In this document: one piece after another, positions 1-6,813 of the stretch
Layout: every line of letters starts with the position of its first letter
Numbering within the stretch: position 1 is the first letter of the stretch
Origin: CAYTCZ01 sp964436315
GTDB lineage: Bacteria > Actinomycetota > Thermoleophilia > Gaiellales > Gaiellaceae
Assembly: GCA_964436315.1 (NCBI GenBank)
Contig: CAYTCZ010000114.1
Location: 1-12,442, forward strand
Direction of reading: 5' to 3'
DNA length: 12,442 nucleotides
Position numbers and translations under genes: made by a program
The notes under the pieces: model-generated
The model's input: only the letters and a program-made list of their open reading frames with translations
What the model was told of the DNA's origin: nothing
Databases searched by the model: none

Positions 1-99
1 TGCGACGCGTTGCAGCCGGCCAAGTGTGACTGTAATTGCGGCCGGGAGCACTTAGCCTCGAAGTCGACGAGCAGTCTTCATTCATCCAGAGACAACGGC

Positions 100-1143
100 T
101 CACGGGATGGCGATCTCCTTCCGTCGCCAGGCGCGAAGAAAGCGCTTGCAATCTGGATCTTCACCCAAGAGCACCTCTCGAGTCAGCTGGTAGGCATCGG
201 TGTCGCGATCGAGATCCAGGATCGACTGAATGTCCCGTGCCGCCACGTCGACGATTCCTGCGTCGGCTCCCGCCTCGACGGCGAGATTGAGGAAGACGTC
301 GTTCAGAAGTCGCCTTCCGGGCAAACCGAAGGAGACGTTGCTGACGCCGCCCGTGATGTGAATCTCGGAACCGTACTCCGCGCGGAGCCGGCGGACCGCG
401 TCCAGATAGTGGTTCGGGTACTGCTGATCGACCGCGACGGGGAAGACCAGGAGATCAACCTGGATATCAGACGCCGGAACTCCCTTCTCGAGTGCGAGTT
501 CGATGATCTCCGATGCGTTCCCCACGCGCTCGTCCCCGTCGGCCGGCATTCCGCTCGCCCCGGCCGCGGTCACGATCACATGTGCGTTGTGCTCGATGGC
601 GAGGTCGAGCGCGTCGATTCGCTCGAGAGAAGCGGAGTTGAGCAACGGCCTCCCCGCACTCTCGTCGTAGACGGCCAATCCGGCCTCGATGATCTCGAGC
701 TTCGAAGAATCGATGGAGAGCGGCACCGACGTGAGCGACTGGATCGTCGGAACGAGCCAGCGCATCGTGGCGACCTGCGTGTCGAGCGACGGCGAGATCT
801 CGTCGACGTTGACGTCGAGGAAGTCGACGCCCGAGCGAACCTGGCTCTGGACAACGAAGTCCAGGTACTCGCGCCCTTCATCCGCACCTGAGCCGTCGCC
901 GTCCATTGCTGCGCGAACGGCGACCTGGATGTGCTTGATCCGGCCCTCGAGGTAGTCGGGCGTCTGCTTCTCGTCAGCGGAGATGGGGAGAGCGCGCTCC
1001 CTTCCGTCCCGCCCGTCGAATCTGATCGCCTCGTTGCCGTCTCCGTCTTCGATCACCCGCTCATCGCGTCGGAGGATGACGCGTGTGCAGTGGATGTTCT
1101 CGCCGACGGCGATGAACTCGTCAATTGGACCCGAGACTCTCAC
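100..1143 (-). CDS. Methyltetrahydrofolate:corrinoid methyltransferase (pterin-binding TIM barrel)
   Basis: Predicted cytoplasmic enzyme that moves a methyl group between tetrahydrofolate and the cobalt of a partner corrinoid protein (AcsE/MtvA-like MeTr branch of the pterin-binding family). The 347-residue product shows GENIHCT near residues 14-20, DVNVD at 110-114, SIDSS at 143-147, NSAS at 169-172 and GGVSNVSFGLP at 265-275. These are the Asp/Asn-rich strand ends that hold the pterin in MeTr proteins. The GTG start overlaps the stop of the upstream activator gene as GTGA and is preceded by GGAGG about 4 bases upstream, so translation is probably coupled. It is the last gene of the corrinoid operon. 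In demethylation systems of this type the usual direction is methyl-corrinoid to THF, giving methyl-THF; that direction is inferred here. Length is slightly above the roughly 260-300 residues common for MeTr, because of residues 24-60 and an N-terminal extension. Confidence 0.9.
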   Translation of the reverse strand: MRVSGPIDEFIAVGENIHCTRVILRRDERVIEDGDGNEAIRFDGRDGRERALPISADEKQTPDYLEGRIKHIQVAVRAAMDGDGSGADEGREYLDFVVQSQVRSGVDFLDVNVDEISPSLDTQVATMRWLVPTIQSLTSVPLSIDSSKLEIIEAGLAVYDESAGRPLLNSASLERIDALDLAIEHNAHVIVTAAGASGMPADGDERVGNASEIIELALEKGVPASDIQVDLLVFPVAVDQQYPNHYLDAVRRLRAEYGSEIHITGGVSNVSFGLPGRRLLNDVFLNLAVEAGADAGIVDVAARDIQSILDLDRDTDAYQLTREVLLGEDPDCKRFLRAWRRKEIAIP

Positions 1144-2765
1144 GCAGCCTCCGCGATCTCCATCGGTTTGAACTGACAGCCCTCGACAAACATCTCGAAG
1201 AAGTCGGGCATCGTCTCGAGCTCAACGTGCTCGATCTTCCTGATGAAGCGGTCGATCGACTCACGTCTCGTGCGCGAGAGCAGTAGCTCGCGGGCTCCCT
1301 GGGAGGCGCCATTGCCGACCCGGACGATGCGCTCGGGCGGAACTGGGGCGAGGAAACCGATCTCGCGCGCATTCTCGGCCTGGATATGGTTCGCGAACCC
1401 CCCGGCCAAGTAGAGCTTCGTGACGTCGGCAGGCCCAATGCCGTACTCCCGCAGCAGCATGAGCTGGCCGCAGTAGTTCGCGGCCTTCGCCTGAGCAAGG
1501 TGGCTCGCGTCGGCTCGCGAGAACGTGATCGCCTCGGGCACGATCGAGATGGTCTTTTGGCCGTTCGAGAACACGCCTTTGGGACTCATCAGGCCGTTTC
1601 GGCGCAGCTCCGCGAGGACGTCGATCAGGCCCGAGCCGCAGATTCCGATGGGGGGTGCGTGGCCGATCGTCTCGAACGCGAACTCGCCGTCTACGAACTC
1701 GAGGTTCTCGATTGCCCCTTCCACCGCCGTCATACCGAACTCGACCAACCCTCCCTCGAAGGCAGGGCCGGAGGGGCACGAGGCCGCCATGACTCGATCC
1801 CGGTTCCCAATCACGACCTCGGTGTTCGTGCCCGAGTCGAGGACCATCACGATCTCTTCCTGCTCATCCATGTCTATCGCGACGAGGTTCGCGGTCATGT
1901 CGGCGCCGACGTGGCTCGCGATCAAGGGAACCCCGTAGACGCGGGCGTTACGGTTGCAGACGATCTTGAGCTTGCGAGCGAGCGCCGTCAGCGCAGTCGT
2001 GTCACGTCTGCCATCGCGCAACTCGAGCTCGGTCTTGGACTTGTAGGGGGTCTGACCGATCGTCTGGACGTCGAGTCCGAAGACAAGATCGCGCATGGTC
2101 GAGTTGCCGACGACGGCAATCTCGTAGATCAGCTTCCGGGGGACCCTGAGCTGCCGGCACATCTCGCGGATCTCGCCGTTCAGGGTGTTGATCAGGGTGT
2201 CGTGCAACTCCCCGTTGAACGCACCGAAGTCGTAGCTGATTCGGTGCATCACGTCGCTGCCACCGAACCGTTGGGGGTTCTCGAAGGCAGCCTCGTACTC
2301 CAGTTGCCCGTTCTCGAGATTGACGAGATCGGCGACGACGGTGGTGGTGCCGACATCGACCGCAAGCCCGAAGATGCCACGCCGGTAGCGGTCGACGACT
2401 CTGTCGCCGTAGAGAACCTCGTCACCGCGACGGGCGACCATGGGATCGAGGCGCGTTTCGCGGGGTGGCGGCGCCCGAAGGATCTTCGCGGAGCGCTGGA
2501 GCAGTGAAAACTCGACGTCCTGGTCGTCGCTCTCTATCACCGCCTGACACGCGAGCCGATAGGGGGCGCTCAGAAACGCCTCGCTCTTCGTCGGCTCAGA
2601 GAGAGCGCTCATTCCACGGTCGATCTCGACGACGCACTCGTGACAGATGCCGTTGCGACCGCAGGACGTCGGGACGCGGATCTCGAGCTCGTCGGCATGC
2701 TCGAAGATCGTGCTCCCGACCCTCGCAGGGCCACCCTTGCCCTGGTAGGAGACGTGCGCCATCAC
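1140..2765 (-). CDS. Reductive activator of corrinoid protein, [2Fe-2S] ferredoxin plus ASKHA ATPase (RACo/DUF4445 type)
   Basis: Predicted ATP-dependent activator that reduces an accidentally oxidised Co(II) corrinoid back to Co(I), keeping the partner corrinoid protein able to accept methyl groups. The 541-residue product begins with a ferredoxin domain with Cys35, Cys41, Cys44 and Cys73 (C-x5-C-x2-C-x28-C, the spacing of adrenodoxin-like [2Fe-2S] proteins). A linker follows, then an ASKHA nucleotide-binding region with AVDVGTTTVV near 135-144, LDSGTNTEV, GICGSGLID and the late LYLAGGFANH motif. This order matches RACo and not RamA, which carries C-terminal [4Fe-4S] clusters instead. The GTG start at 2765 overlaps the upstream stop (TAGTG); an ATG one codon later is an equally good start. 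It lies between the cysteine-rich small protein and the MeTr gene, which it overlaps by four bases. Confidence 0.92.
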   Translation of the reverse strand: MMAHVSYQGKGGPARVGSTIFEHADELEIRVPTSCGRNGICHECVVEIDRGMSALSEPTKSEAFLSAPYRLACQAVIESDDQDVEFSLLQRSAKILRAPPPRETRLDPMVARRGDEVLYGDRVVDRYRRGIFGLAVDVGTTTVVADLVNLENGQLEYEAAFENPQRFGGSDVMHRISYDFGAFNGELHDTLINTLNGEIREMCRQLRVPRKLIYEIAVVGNSTMRDLVFGLDVQTIGQTPYKSKTELELRDGRRDTTALTALARKLKIVCNRNARVYGVPLIASHVGADMTANLVAIDMDEQEEIVMVLDSGTNTEVVIGNRDRVMAASCPSGPAFEGGLVEFGMTAVEGAIENLEFVDGEFAFETIGHAPPIGICGSGLIDVLAELRRNGLMSPKGVFSNGQKTISIVPEAITFSRADASHLAQAKAANYCGQLMLLREYGIGPADVTKLYLAGGFANHIQAENAREIGFLAPVPPERIVRVGNGASQGARELLLSRTRRESIDRFIRKIEHVELETMPDFFEMFVEGCQFKPMEIAEAA

Positions 2766-3139
2766 TACCGCCCTGCACGGAGTCTCTCTCGGGCCGGTGC
2801 GTCACTCCAGGTTCCCGCGCGGAACGCTCGCCGCAACGGCTCATAGGCGTCCGGCTCGACCTCCCAGGCGCTCCGGTAGTCGATACCCGCGTCCCCGGCG
2901 CAACAAGGACGTTCGCCGGGCCGTTCGGGTTTTCGTTTGTTTCGACACCCGATCTCTGAGGTGCACTGGTCGAGCCGATTCCGGTAGGGACACCGCTCCA
3001 GCATCTGAAGATCGGCATGCTGTGCGATGCCGGCCAAAAGCCGTATCAGCTTCGCCCGGCGCTCCTCCCACTCGGCCGGCCGAATCGGATCGGATCGGAA
3101 GTGTCCCTTAGGCGCGGTTTGCGCGCCACACTCTCTCAT
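2765..3139 (-). CDS. Small cysteine-rich protein of the corrinoid operon, function unknown
   Basis: I do not recognise this 124-residue protein, but the case for a real gene is strong. Its ATG overlaps the corrinoid-protein stop as ATGA, its stop overlaps the activator start as TAGTG, and AGGAAG lies 5-6 bases before the start. The N-terminal half is predicted helical and charged (EEWEERRAKLIRLLAG-like, roughly residues 22-48; exact residues are PAEWEERRAKLIRLLAG at 21-37). It then has a cysteine cluster: Cys50, Cys59, Cys65, Cys79 and Cys80 (C-x8-C-x5-C-x13-CC), with CPYRNRLDQC and IGCRNKR as the most distinctive stretches. Cys4 is also present. There is no signal peptide or membrane segment. 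The cysteine pattern could bind iron-sulfur or zinc, or act in electron delivery or assembly for the corrinoid protein or its activator; this is inference from position only. The C-terminus is Arg-rich. Confidence 0.75.
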   Translation of the reverse strand: MRECGAQTAPKGHFRSDPIRPAEWEERRAKLIRLLAGIAQHADLQMLERCPYRNRLDQCTSEIGCRNKRKPERPGERPCCAGDAGIDYRSAWEVEPDAYEPLRRAFRAGTWSDAPARERLRAGR

Positions 3140-3915
3140 GTGGCTTCCTGTCGCTCGGTCGCCTTGCTCTCCGCGATGAGACGTTTGGCGAGATCGACCG
3201 CTTCGACCGCGTTGGCTCCGTAGCCGTCCGCGTCCATGTCGTCGGCAAAGTCCTGCGTGACGGGCGCTCCGCCGACCATGAACAGCACGTCATCGCGGAT
3301 GCCGGCGTCGATAAACGCCTCGATCGTGATACCCATGTTGGGCATCGTCGTCGTCAGAAGCGCCGACATCCCAACGACGGAGGCGCCGGTCTCTTCGACG
3401 GCGTCGATGAACTCGTCCGGGGCGGTGTCGACTCCGAGGTCGACGACCTCGAAGCCGGCTCCGCGAAGCATCATGATGCAGAGGTTCTTGCCGATGTCGT
3501 GAAGGTCACCCTTCACCGTGCCCATGATCACCGTCCCGATCGGCTCGACTCCAGACTCCGACAGGATCGGCTCGATGTGAGCCATCCCGGCCTTCATCGC
3601 GCGCGCACACGCGAGGACCTCGGGCACGTAGATGAAGTTCTCCCGGAACTTGATCCCGACGATGGCCATCCCGGCGATGAGTCCGTCGTCCATGACCTCG
3701 AGTGCGGGAATGTCCTCTGCAAGCGCGCGTTGGGTGAGCGCGTCGACTTCCTCGTGTTCCCCTTCGATGATCGCGGCCGCGATCTCTTGCATCAGAGGCC
3801 GCGTTCCCTGGAAGAGCGCGATCATCGATTCGCGCTCGTCTTCCCGCTCGACGAACTCGTCGATCTCGGAGCGAACGAACTCGTTCTGGACGGCGTCGAG
3901 TCTGTGCTCGGTCAT
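3136..3915 (-). CDS. B12-binding corrinoid protein (MttC/MtbC-like methyl carrier)
   Basis: Predicted cytoplasmic methyl carrier. It binds a cobamide and shuttles the methyl group from a substrate-specific methyltransferase to the MeTr encoded downstream. The 259-residue product has a helical cap domain at about 30-120 (LMQEIAAAIIEG, FIYVPEVLACARAMKAG) and a Rossmann-like B12 domain at about 125-250. The base-off/His-on motif is DLHDIG at 137-142, so His139 is the expected lower cobalt ligand. MSALLTTTMPNM at 183-194 and GGAPVT at 215-220 form the rest of the cobamide pocket. Family members are usually near 210-230 residues; this one has about 35 extra acidic residues at the N-terminus. A weak start context (no clear Shine-Dalgarno) at 3915 leaves some doubt, and an internal ATG at residue 31 would give a more usual length. 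First gene of the operon; promoter and palindrome lie just upstream. Confidence 0.93.
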   Translation of the reverse strand: MTEHRLDAVQNEFVRSEIDEFVEREDERESMIALFQGTRPLMQEIAAAIIEGEHEEVDALTQRALAEDIPALEVMDDGLIAGMAIVGIKFRENFIYVPEVLACARAMKAGMAHIEPILSESGVEPIGTVIMGTVKGDLHDIGKNLCIMMLRGAGFEVVDLGVDTAPDEFIDAVEETGASVVGMSALLTTTMPNMGITIEAFIDAGIRDDVLFMVGGAPVTQDFADDMDADGYGANAVEAVDLAKRLIAESKATERQEAT

Positions 3916-3957
3916 GAACCGGCCGGGAGTCGTACGAGAGGCCTAGGGAAGCCCTTC

Positions 3958-3970
3958 GTCAACAGTTGAC
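3958..3970. promoter_or_regulatory. Perfect 13-bp palindrome, probable operator of the GntR regulator
   Basis: GTCAAC-A-GTTGAC is a perfect inverted repeat with 6-bp arms and a single central base. It sits immediately downstream of the -10 hexamer and spans the predicted transcription start, the position where a bound repressor would block initiation. FCD-type GntR proteins bind short palindromes of this size, and the adjacent gene (4020-4742) encodes one, so it is the obvious candidate ligand-responsive repressor. A half-site, CTGTTGAC, recurs at 4760-4767 in the GntR/SDR divergent spacer. The pairing of protein and site is inferred. Confidence 0.55.
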
Positions 3971-3971
3971 C

Positions 3972-3999
3972 ATTCTAGCCGGAGCCGGTTCGCCGTCAA
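3972..3999 (-). promoter_or_regulatory. Promoter of the corrinoid methyltransfer operon
   Basis: Read on the minus strand, TTGACG (3999-3994) is followed after 16 bp by TAGAAT (3977-3972). Both hexamers differ from the sigma-70 consensus by one base. The predicted start of transcription, about 7 bases further on, is near 3965 and leaves a leader of about 50 bases before the corrinoid-protein ATG. It is the best promoter-like sequence I saw in the window. No start site has been mapped, so this is a sequence-based prediction. Confidence 0.6.
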
Positions 4000-4019
4000 G
4001 GAGCTCTCTCGCAAACCGC

Positions 4020-4742
4020 TCAGTCGTCCGGGGAGGCTGGCGCGGCGCCCCAAGCGGCGAAGAGGCGCTCGTGCGCGTAGCGGTAGTGGCCTTCGACCGC
4101 CGCGCGGACCTGATCGAAGTCGCGCGTCTCGAGCGCGCGGACGATGCGGCGATGGACCTCGGGATCCATGGGCTCTCGAAGACCCGGGCTGGTCTGGGCC
4201 GCCGTGCGGAGCAGCAGGCTGGTGGTCGTGAGCATCTGTTCGTACATCGCCGCGAGGCGCGAGTTGGCAGCGAGTGAGACGAGTTGTCGGTGGAAGGCGA
4301 GGTCGGTTTCAGCCGCATCGAGGTAGTCCCCTTGCTCCCAGGATTCCTCCAGCGCGTCCAACTGACGGTCGAGCTCGCTCAGTGCTGAAGCATCGATTCG
4401 GCCGACGGCCTCCTTCGCGGCGCCCAACTCGAGCGCCTCTCGAACCGCGTAGACCTCCAACAGATCGCGCGCCGTTAGCGTCGAGACAACCGTCCCCCGA
4501 CGGGGGAGCTCGACGACGAGCCCTTCCCGGGCCAGCTCTCGAAGTGCTTCGCGAACCGGTCCCCGACTCGTGCCATAGCGCTCGGCCAGGACTCGCTCAA
4601 CGAGCTTCGTTCCGGGCCGAAGCTCGCCTGCGAGAATCTCCGAGCGCATTCGCTCGGCGACGACCTCCCACAGCTGGGGCCGCTGGACAGGTTCGGTACT
4701 CGTCGGACTACCTCCGCCGGAAGTATGCAGCCGAGCCGGCAA
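4020..4742 (-). CDS. GntR-family transcriptional regulator, FadR/FCD subfamily
   Basis: DNA-binding regulator expected to respond to a small carboxylate-like ligand. The 240-residue product has a winged helix at about 24-88 (LWEVVAERMRSEILAG, LVERVLAERYGTSRGPVREAL, EGLVVELPRRGTVV) and an all-helical FCD ligand domain at about 92-225. The FCD metal ligands are visible as Asp147 and His151 (ETDLAFH), His197 and His219. The start is TTG at 4742; it is the only ATG/GTG/TTG codon in frame between the upstream stop at 4809 and the helix-turn-helix, and no clear Shine-Dalgarno precedes it. The gene is 104 bp upstream of the corrinoid operon on the same strand and divergent from the SDR gene 94 bp away. 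It can therefore plausibly control both; the 13-bp palindrome at 3958 supports control of the former. Confidence 0.9.
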   Translation of the reverse strand: MPARLHTSGGGSPTSTEPVQRPQLWEVVAERMRSEILAGELRPGTKLVERVLAERYGTSRGPVREALRELAREGLVVELPRRGTVVSTLTARDLLEVYAVREALELGAAKEAVGRIDASALSELDRQLDALEESWEQGDYLDAAETDLAFHRQLVSLAANSRLAAMYEQMLTTTSLLLRTAAQTSPGLREPMDPEVHRRIVRALETRDFDQVRAAVEGHYRYAHERLFAAWGAAPASPDD

Positions 4743-4836
4743 AGTCCCGGGCCGTCGCCCTGTTGACTTACCGGCGCGAGAACAGAATGATGGCGACTCG
4801 CAAGCCGCCTAGTGCAGGCAAGATCGAGCGAAGACG

Positions 4837-5598
4837 ATGGACTACCCAAACATGCTGCGCCTCGACGGTCAGGTCGCCCTCGTCACCGCCGGAGGCGGCG
4901 GAATCGGAACCGCGACGGCCCACGCGCTGAGTCAAGCCGGAGCTCACGTAGCAGTAACCGACGTGGATCTCGAGGCGGCGAGCCGGGTCGCAGAGGCGAT
5001 CGAGCACGGCGAGGCGCATCACCTTGACGTTGCGGACGAGGCTCAGGTCGGCGATGTCGTCGAGGCCCTCATCGCAAGCCACGGCCGCCTCGACATTCTC
5101 ATCAACAACGCTGGAACGGGCGCCCGCCTGGCAACCGTGGAGGTGGCCACGGAGCAGTGGCAGCGGGTCATCGACGTGGGCCCAACGGGAAGCTTCTACT
5201 GCGTCCGCGAAGTCGGACGACACATGCTCGCCGCCAAGCGTGGTGCGGTGGTCAACGTCGCGTCGATCATGGGGCTGGTAGGTGGCAACCTCTATCCCAA
5301 CCTCGCTTATCATGCGGCCAAAGGCGCCATCGTCAACTTCACACGTGCGCTGGCTTGCGAGTGGGGGTCGAGCAGAATTCGCGTCAACGCAGTAGCGCCG
5401 ACGTACGTCCGGACAGCGCTCACAGAACAGCTGCTTGCCGACGAGGAGATAGCGAGCAGCATCATCGATTCAACACCGCTCGGTCGGATCGCCGAGCCGG
5501 AGGAGGTGGCCGCCTCCATCCTCTTCCTCGTCAGCGACGCCGCGCGCATGATCACGGGACACACGCTCCCGGTTGACGGCGGCTGGCTCGCGCACTGA
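4837..5598 (+). CDS. Short-chain dehydrogenase/reductase (classical SDR, NAD(P)-dependent)
   Basis: Predicted cytoplasmic oxidoreductase acting on an alcohol or carbonyl; the substrate cannot be read from sequence. The 253-residue length is normal for classical SDRs. Seen in order: cofactor motif TAGGGGIG at 17-24, Asp42 after the second strand (favouring NAD over NADP), LDVAD at 63-67, NNAG at 90-93, Ser143 (VASIMG), and Tyr158/Lys162 (YHAAK). The C-terminal ITGHTLPVDGGW is typical. Two oddities: the position that normally carries the tetrad Asn (NLTG-like) reads VGPTG, with Gly115 instead; and Ser143-Tyr158 spacing is two residues longer than usual. A second ATG lies at 4852. No strong ribosome binding site was found for either; 4837 is kept as the longer form. 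It is followed 73 bp later by the M29-like gene, probably in one transcript, and is divergent from the GntR gene. Confidence 0.9.
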   Translation: MDYPNMLRLDGQVALVTAGGGGIGTATAHALSQAGAHVAVTDVDLEAASRVAEAIEHGEAHHLDVADEAQVGDVVEALIASHGRLDILINNAGTGARLATVEVATEQWQRVIDVGPTGSFYCVREVGRHMLAAKRGAVVNVASIMGLVGGNLYPNLAYHAAKGAIVNFTRALACEWGSSRIRVNAVAPTYVRTALTEQLLADEEIASSIIDSTPLGRIAEPEEVAASILFLVSDAARMITGHTLPVDGGWLAH

Positions 5599-5671
5599 CT
5601 CGGAGACTCGGCTATGTCTGTCCAGCGCAGCTCGTCCCACCACTTGATCGGCCACGACTAAAGGAGGAGCC

Positions 5672-6718
5672 GTGCCAACGATCAACGACATGGAACTCGC
5701 AAGAGCCGCCTACAAGACGGTTCGAGAGATCTTGCGGGTGCGTGACGGCGAGAGCCTCCTGATCACGATCGACTCGGTGAGCGAGTTCCGGGTAGCCGAG
5801 GAGATGGCGAAGGCGGGCGCGGCGGTGGGCGCGAAAGTCATGGTGGCGTGGCATACGACGCCGAAGGGCTACGGGAAAGCAACTGACGCCGACCTCCCGA
5901 CCCCGCTGCACGAGGCCTGCCCGGCGGCGGACGCCTGGATCGAGCTCAACAACCAGTGGCTCCTCTACGGAACACCATGGCAACGGGCAGTCACCAACGG
6001 CCGGACGCGAAACCTGATGCTCGGCGGGCTGTCCGCGAGCCAGCTGATCCGATGCATCGGCGAGGTCGACATCGACGCACAGATCGCTTTCCAGGAGAAG
6101 GTGGTCGAGATCACGAAGCGGTCGAGCACGATGACGATCGCGAACGCCGCGGGGACCGACGTCGAGTTCGAGAACGACCCGGACCGGCCCTTCGCGAACG
6201 AACACATCGCCGATACGCCGGGTGGCCACTTCCTCACGGGCCAGATCGGCTGGGCGCCGAAGGAATCGTCGATCAACGGGACGCTGGCGTTCGACGGCGC
6301 GATTTCGGGCGGCGGAGAGGCAGATATCGGCATCGTGGACGAGCCCGTCATCTACGAAGTGGAGGAGGGACGAATCCGAGAGATTCGCGGCGGCAATGAC
6401 GCCCAAATCGTCAAGCGGTGGTTCGAACGGCTCGACGACCCACGGATGTATCTCGCCGCGCATGTGTGCTACGGCTTCAACCCCAACGCGCAACTCGGGT
6501 TCACGACCACCGAGGACGAGCGGATCTGGGGAAGCACGGAGTGGGGCTTTGGCTACCAGGGGCCGATGTACTCGGGGGGCGAGCCGAGAGATGCAGCGTC
6601 ACACATCGACGGCGTCTCCCTAGCCTGCACCGTCACCTGCGACGGCGAGCAGGTGACGATGGACGGGGAGGTCGTCCACCCGGAACTCGTGGAACTCGCC
6701 AATGCGTGCGGCCACTAG
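5672..6718 (+). CDS. M29 aminopeptidase-like / 2,5-dihydroxypyridine 5,6-dioxygenase (NicX)-like metalloenzyme
   Basis: The 348-residue product belongs to the fold shared by M29 aminopeptidases (AmpT/AmpS) and 2,5-dihydroxypyridine dioxygenases (NicX/Hpo), which are related families with different chemistry. Visible: His264 in AAHVCYGFNPNA and the late HID at 311-313 (His311, Asp313). NicX-type enzymes use two His and one Asp in this arrangement to bind Fe(II); in M29 peptidases the equivalent His and HxD residues bind metal too, so these alone do not decide. The Tyr that follows the first His in M29 peptidases (HLAxGxxY) is not seen at the matching place, which weakly argues against peptidase activity. 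Other landmarks are GGHFLTGQIGWAPKESSING-like residues at 184-203 and GSTEWGFGYQGPMYSGG near 287-303. The start is GTG with an excellent AAGGAGG at 5661-5667. It is downstream of, and likely co-transcribed with, the SDR gene. Substrate unknown. Confidence 0.75.
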   Translation: MPTINDMELARAAYKTVREILRVRDGESLLITIDSVSEFRVAEEMAKAGAAVGAKVMVAWHTTPKGYGKATDADLPTPLHEACPAADAWIELNNQWLLYGTPWQRAVTNGRTRNLMLGGLSASQLIRCIGEVDIDAQIAFQEKVVEITKRSSTMTIANAAGTDVEFENDPDRPFANEHIADTPGGHFLTGQIGWAPKESSINGTLAFDGAISGGGEADIGIVDEPVIYEVEEGRIREIRGGNDAQIVKRWFERLDDPRMYLAAHVCYGFNPNAQLGFTTTEDERIWGSTEWGFGYQGPMYSGGEPRDAASHIDGVSLACTVTCDGEQVTMDGEVVHPELVELANACGH

Positions 6719-6792
6719 ACGGGTTTGTCGTTGCCCAGGGTCGAGAAACGCCGCTGACTGCGGTCTCGCTCCCCTCGGACCTGGCTGACAAT

Positions 6793-6813
6793 CTACAACC
6801 AAGTGGTTTGTAG
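6793..6813. promoter_or_regulatory. Imperfect palindrome, probable leftover ArsR operator
   Basis: An inverted repeat with arms CTAC-AACCA and TGGTT-T-GTAG around a central AG (one bulged T). AACCA-N2-TGGTT palindromes resemble operators I associate with ArsR regulators of the kind often paired with SRPBCC proteins; this comparison is from memory. A -35-like CTGACA lies at 6785-6790. It directly precedes the ArsR-like coding remnant at 6814, the place expected of an autoregulatory site. There is no T-tract after it, so a terminator for the upstream gene is less likely, though not excluded. Confidence 0.45.

Noticed and set aside
1..85. Minus-strand frame from ATG at 85, open to the left edge (MNEDCSSTSRLSAPG...), as the start of a downstream operon gene such as a substrate methyltransferase
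   Set aside because: Only 28 codons, no ribosome binding site, and many codons unusual for this GC-rich DNA (CTA, AGT, AAT, ACT). No recognisable motif. It could be real but cannot be supported.
10..891. Plus-strand open frame of 293 codons at the left edge
   Set aside because: Antisense to the MeTr gene, which has conserved pterin-binding motifs throughout.
1386..2507. Plus-strand open frame of 373 codons
   Set aside because: Lies wholly antisense to the reductive-activator gene, whose domains are clear; low-complexity Asp/Arg/Val content typical of a mirror frame in GC-rich DNA.
6793..6813. Hairpin as a rho-independent terminator of the M29-like gene
   Set aside because: No T-tract on the plus strand and it lies directly before an ArsR-like remnant, so an operator is the better reading.
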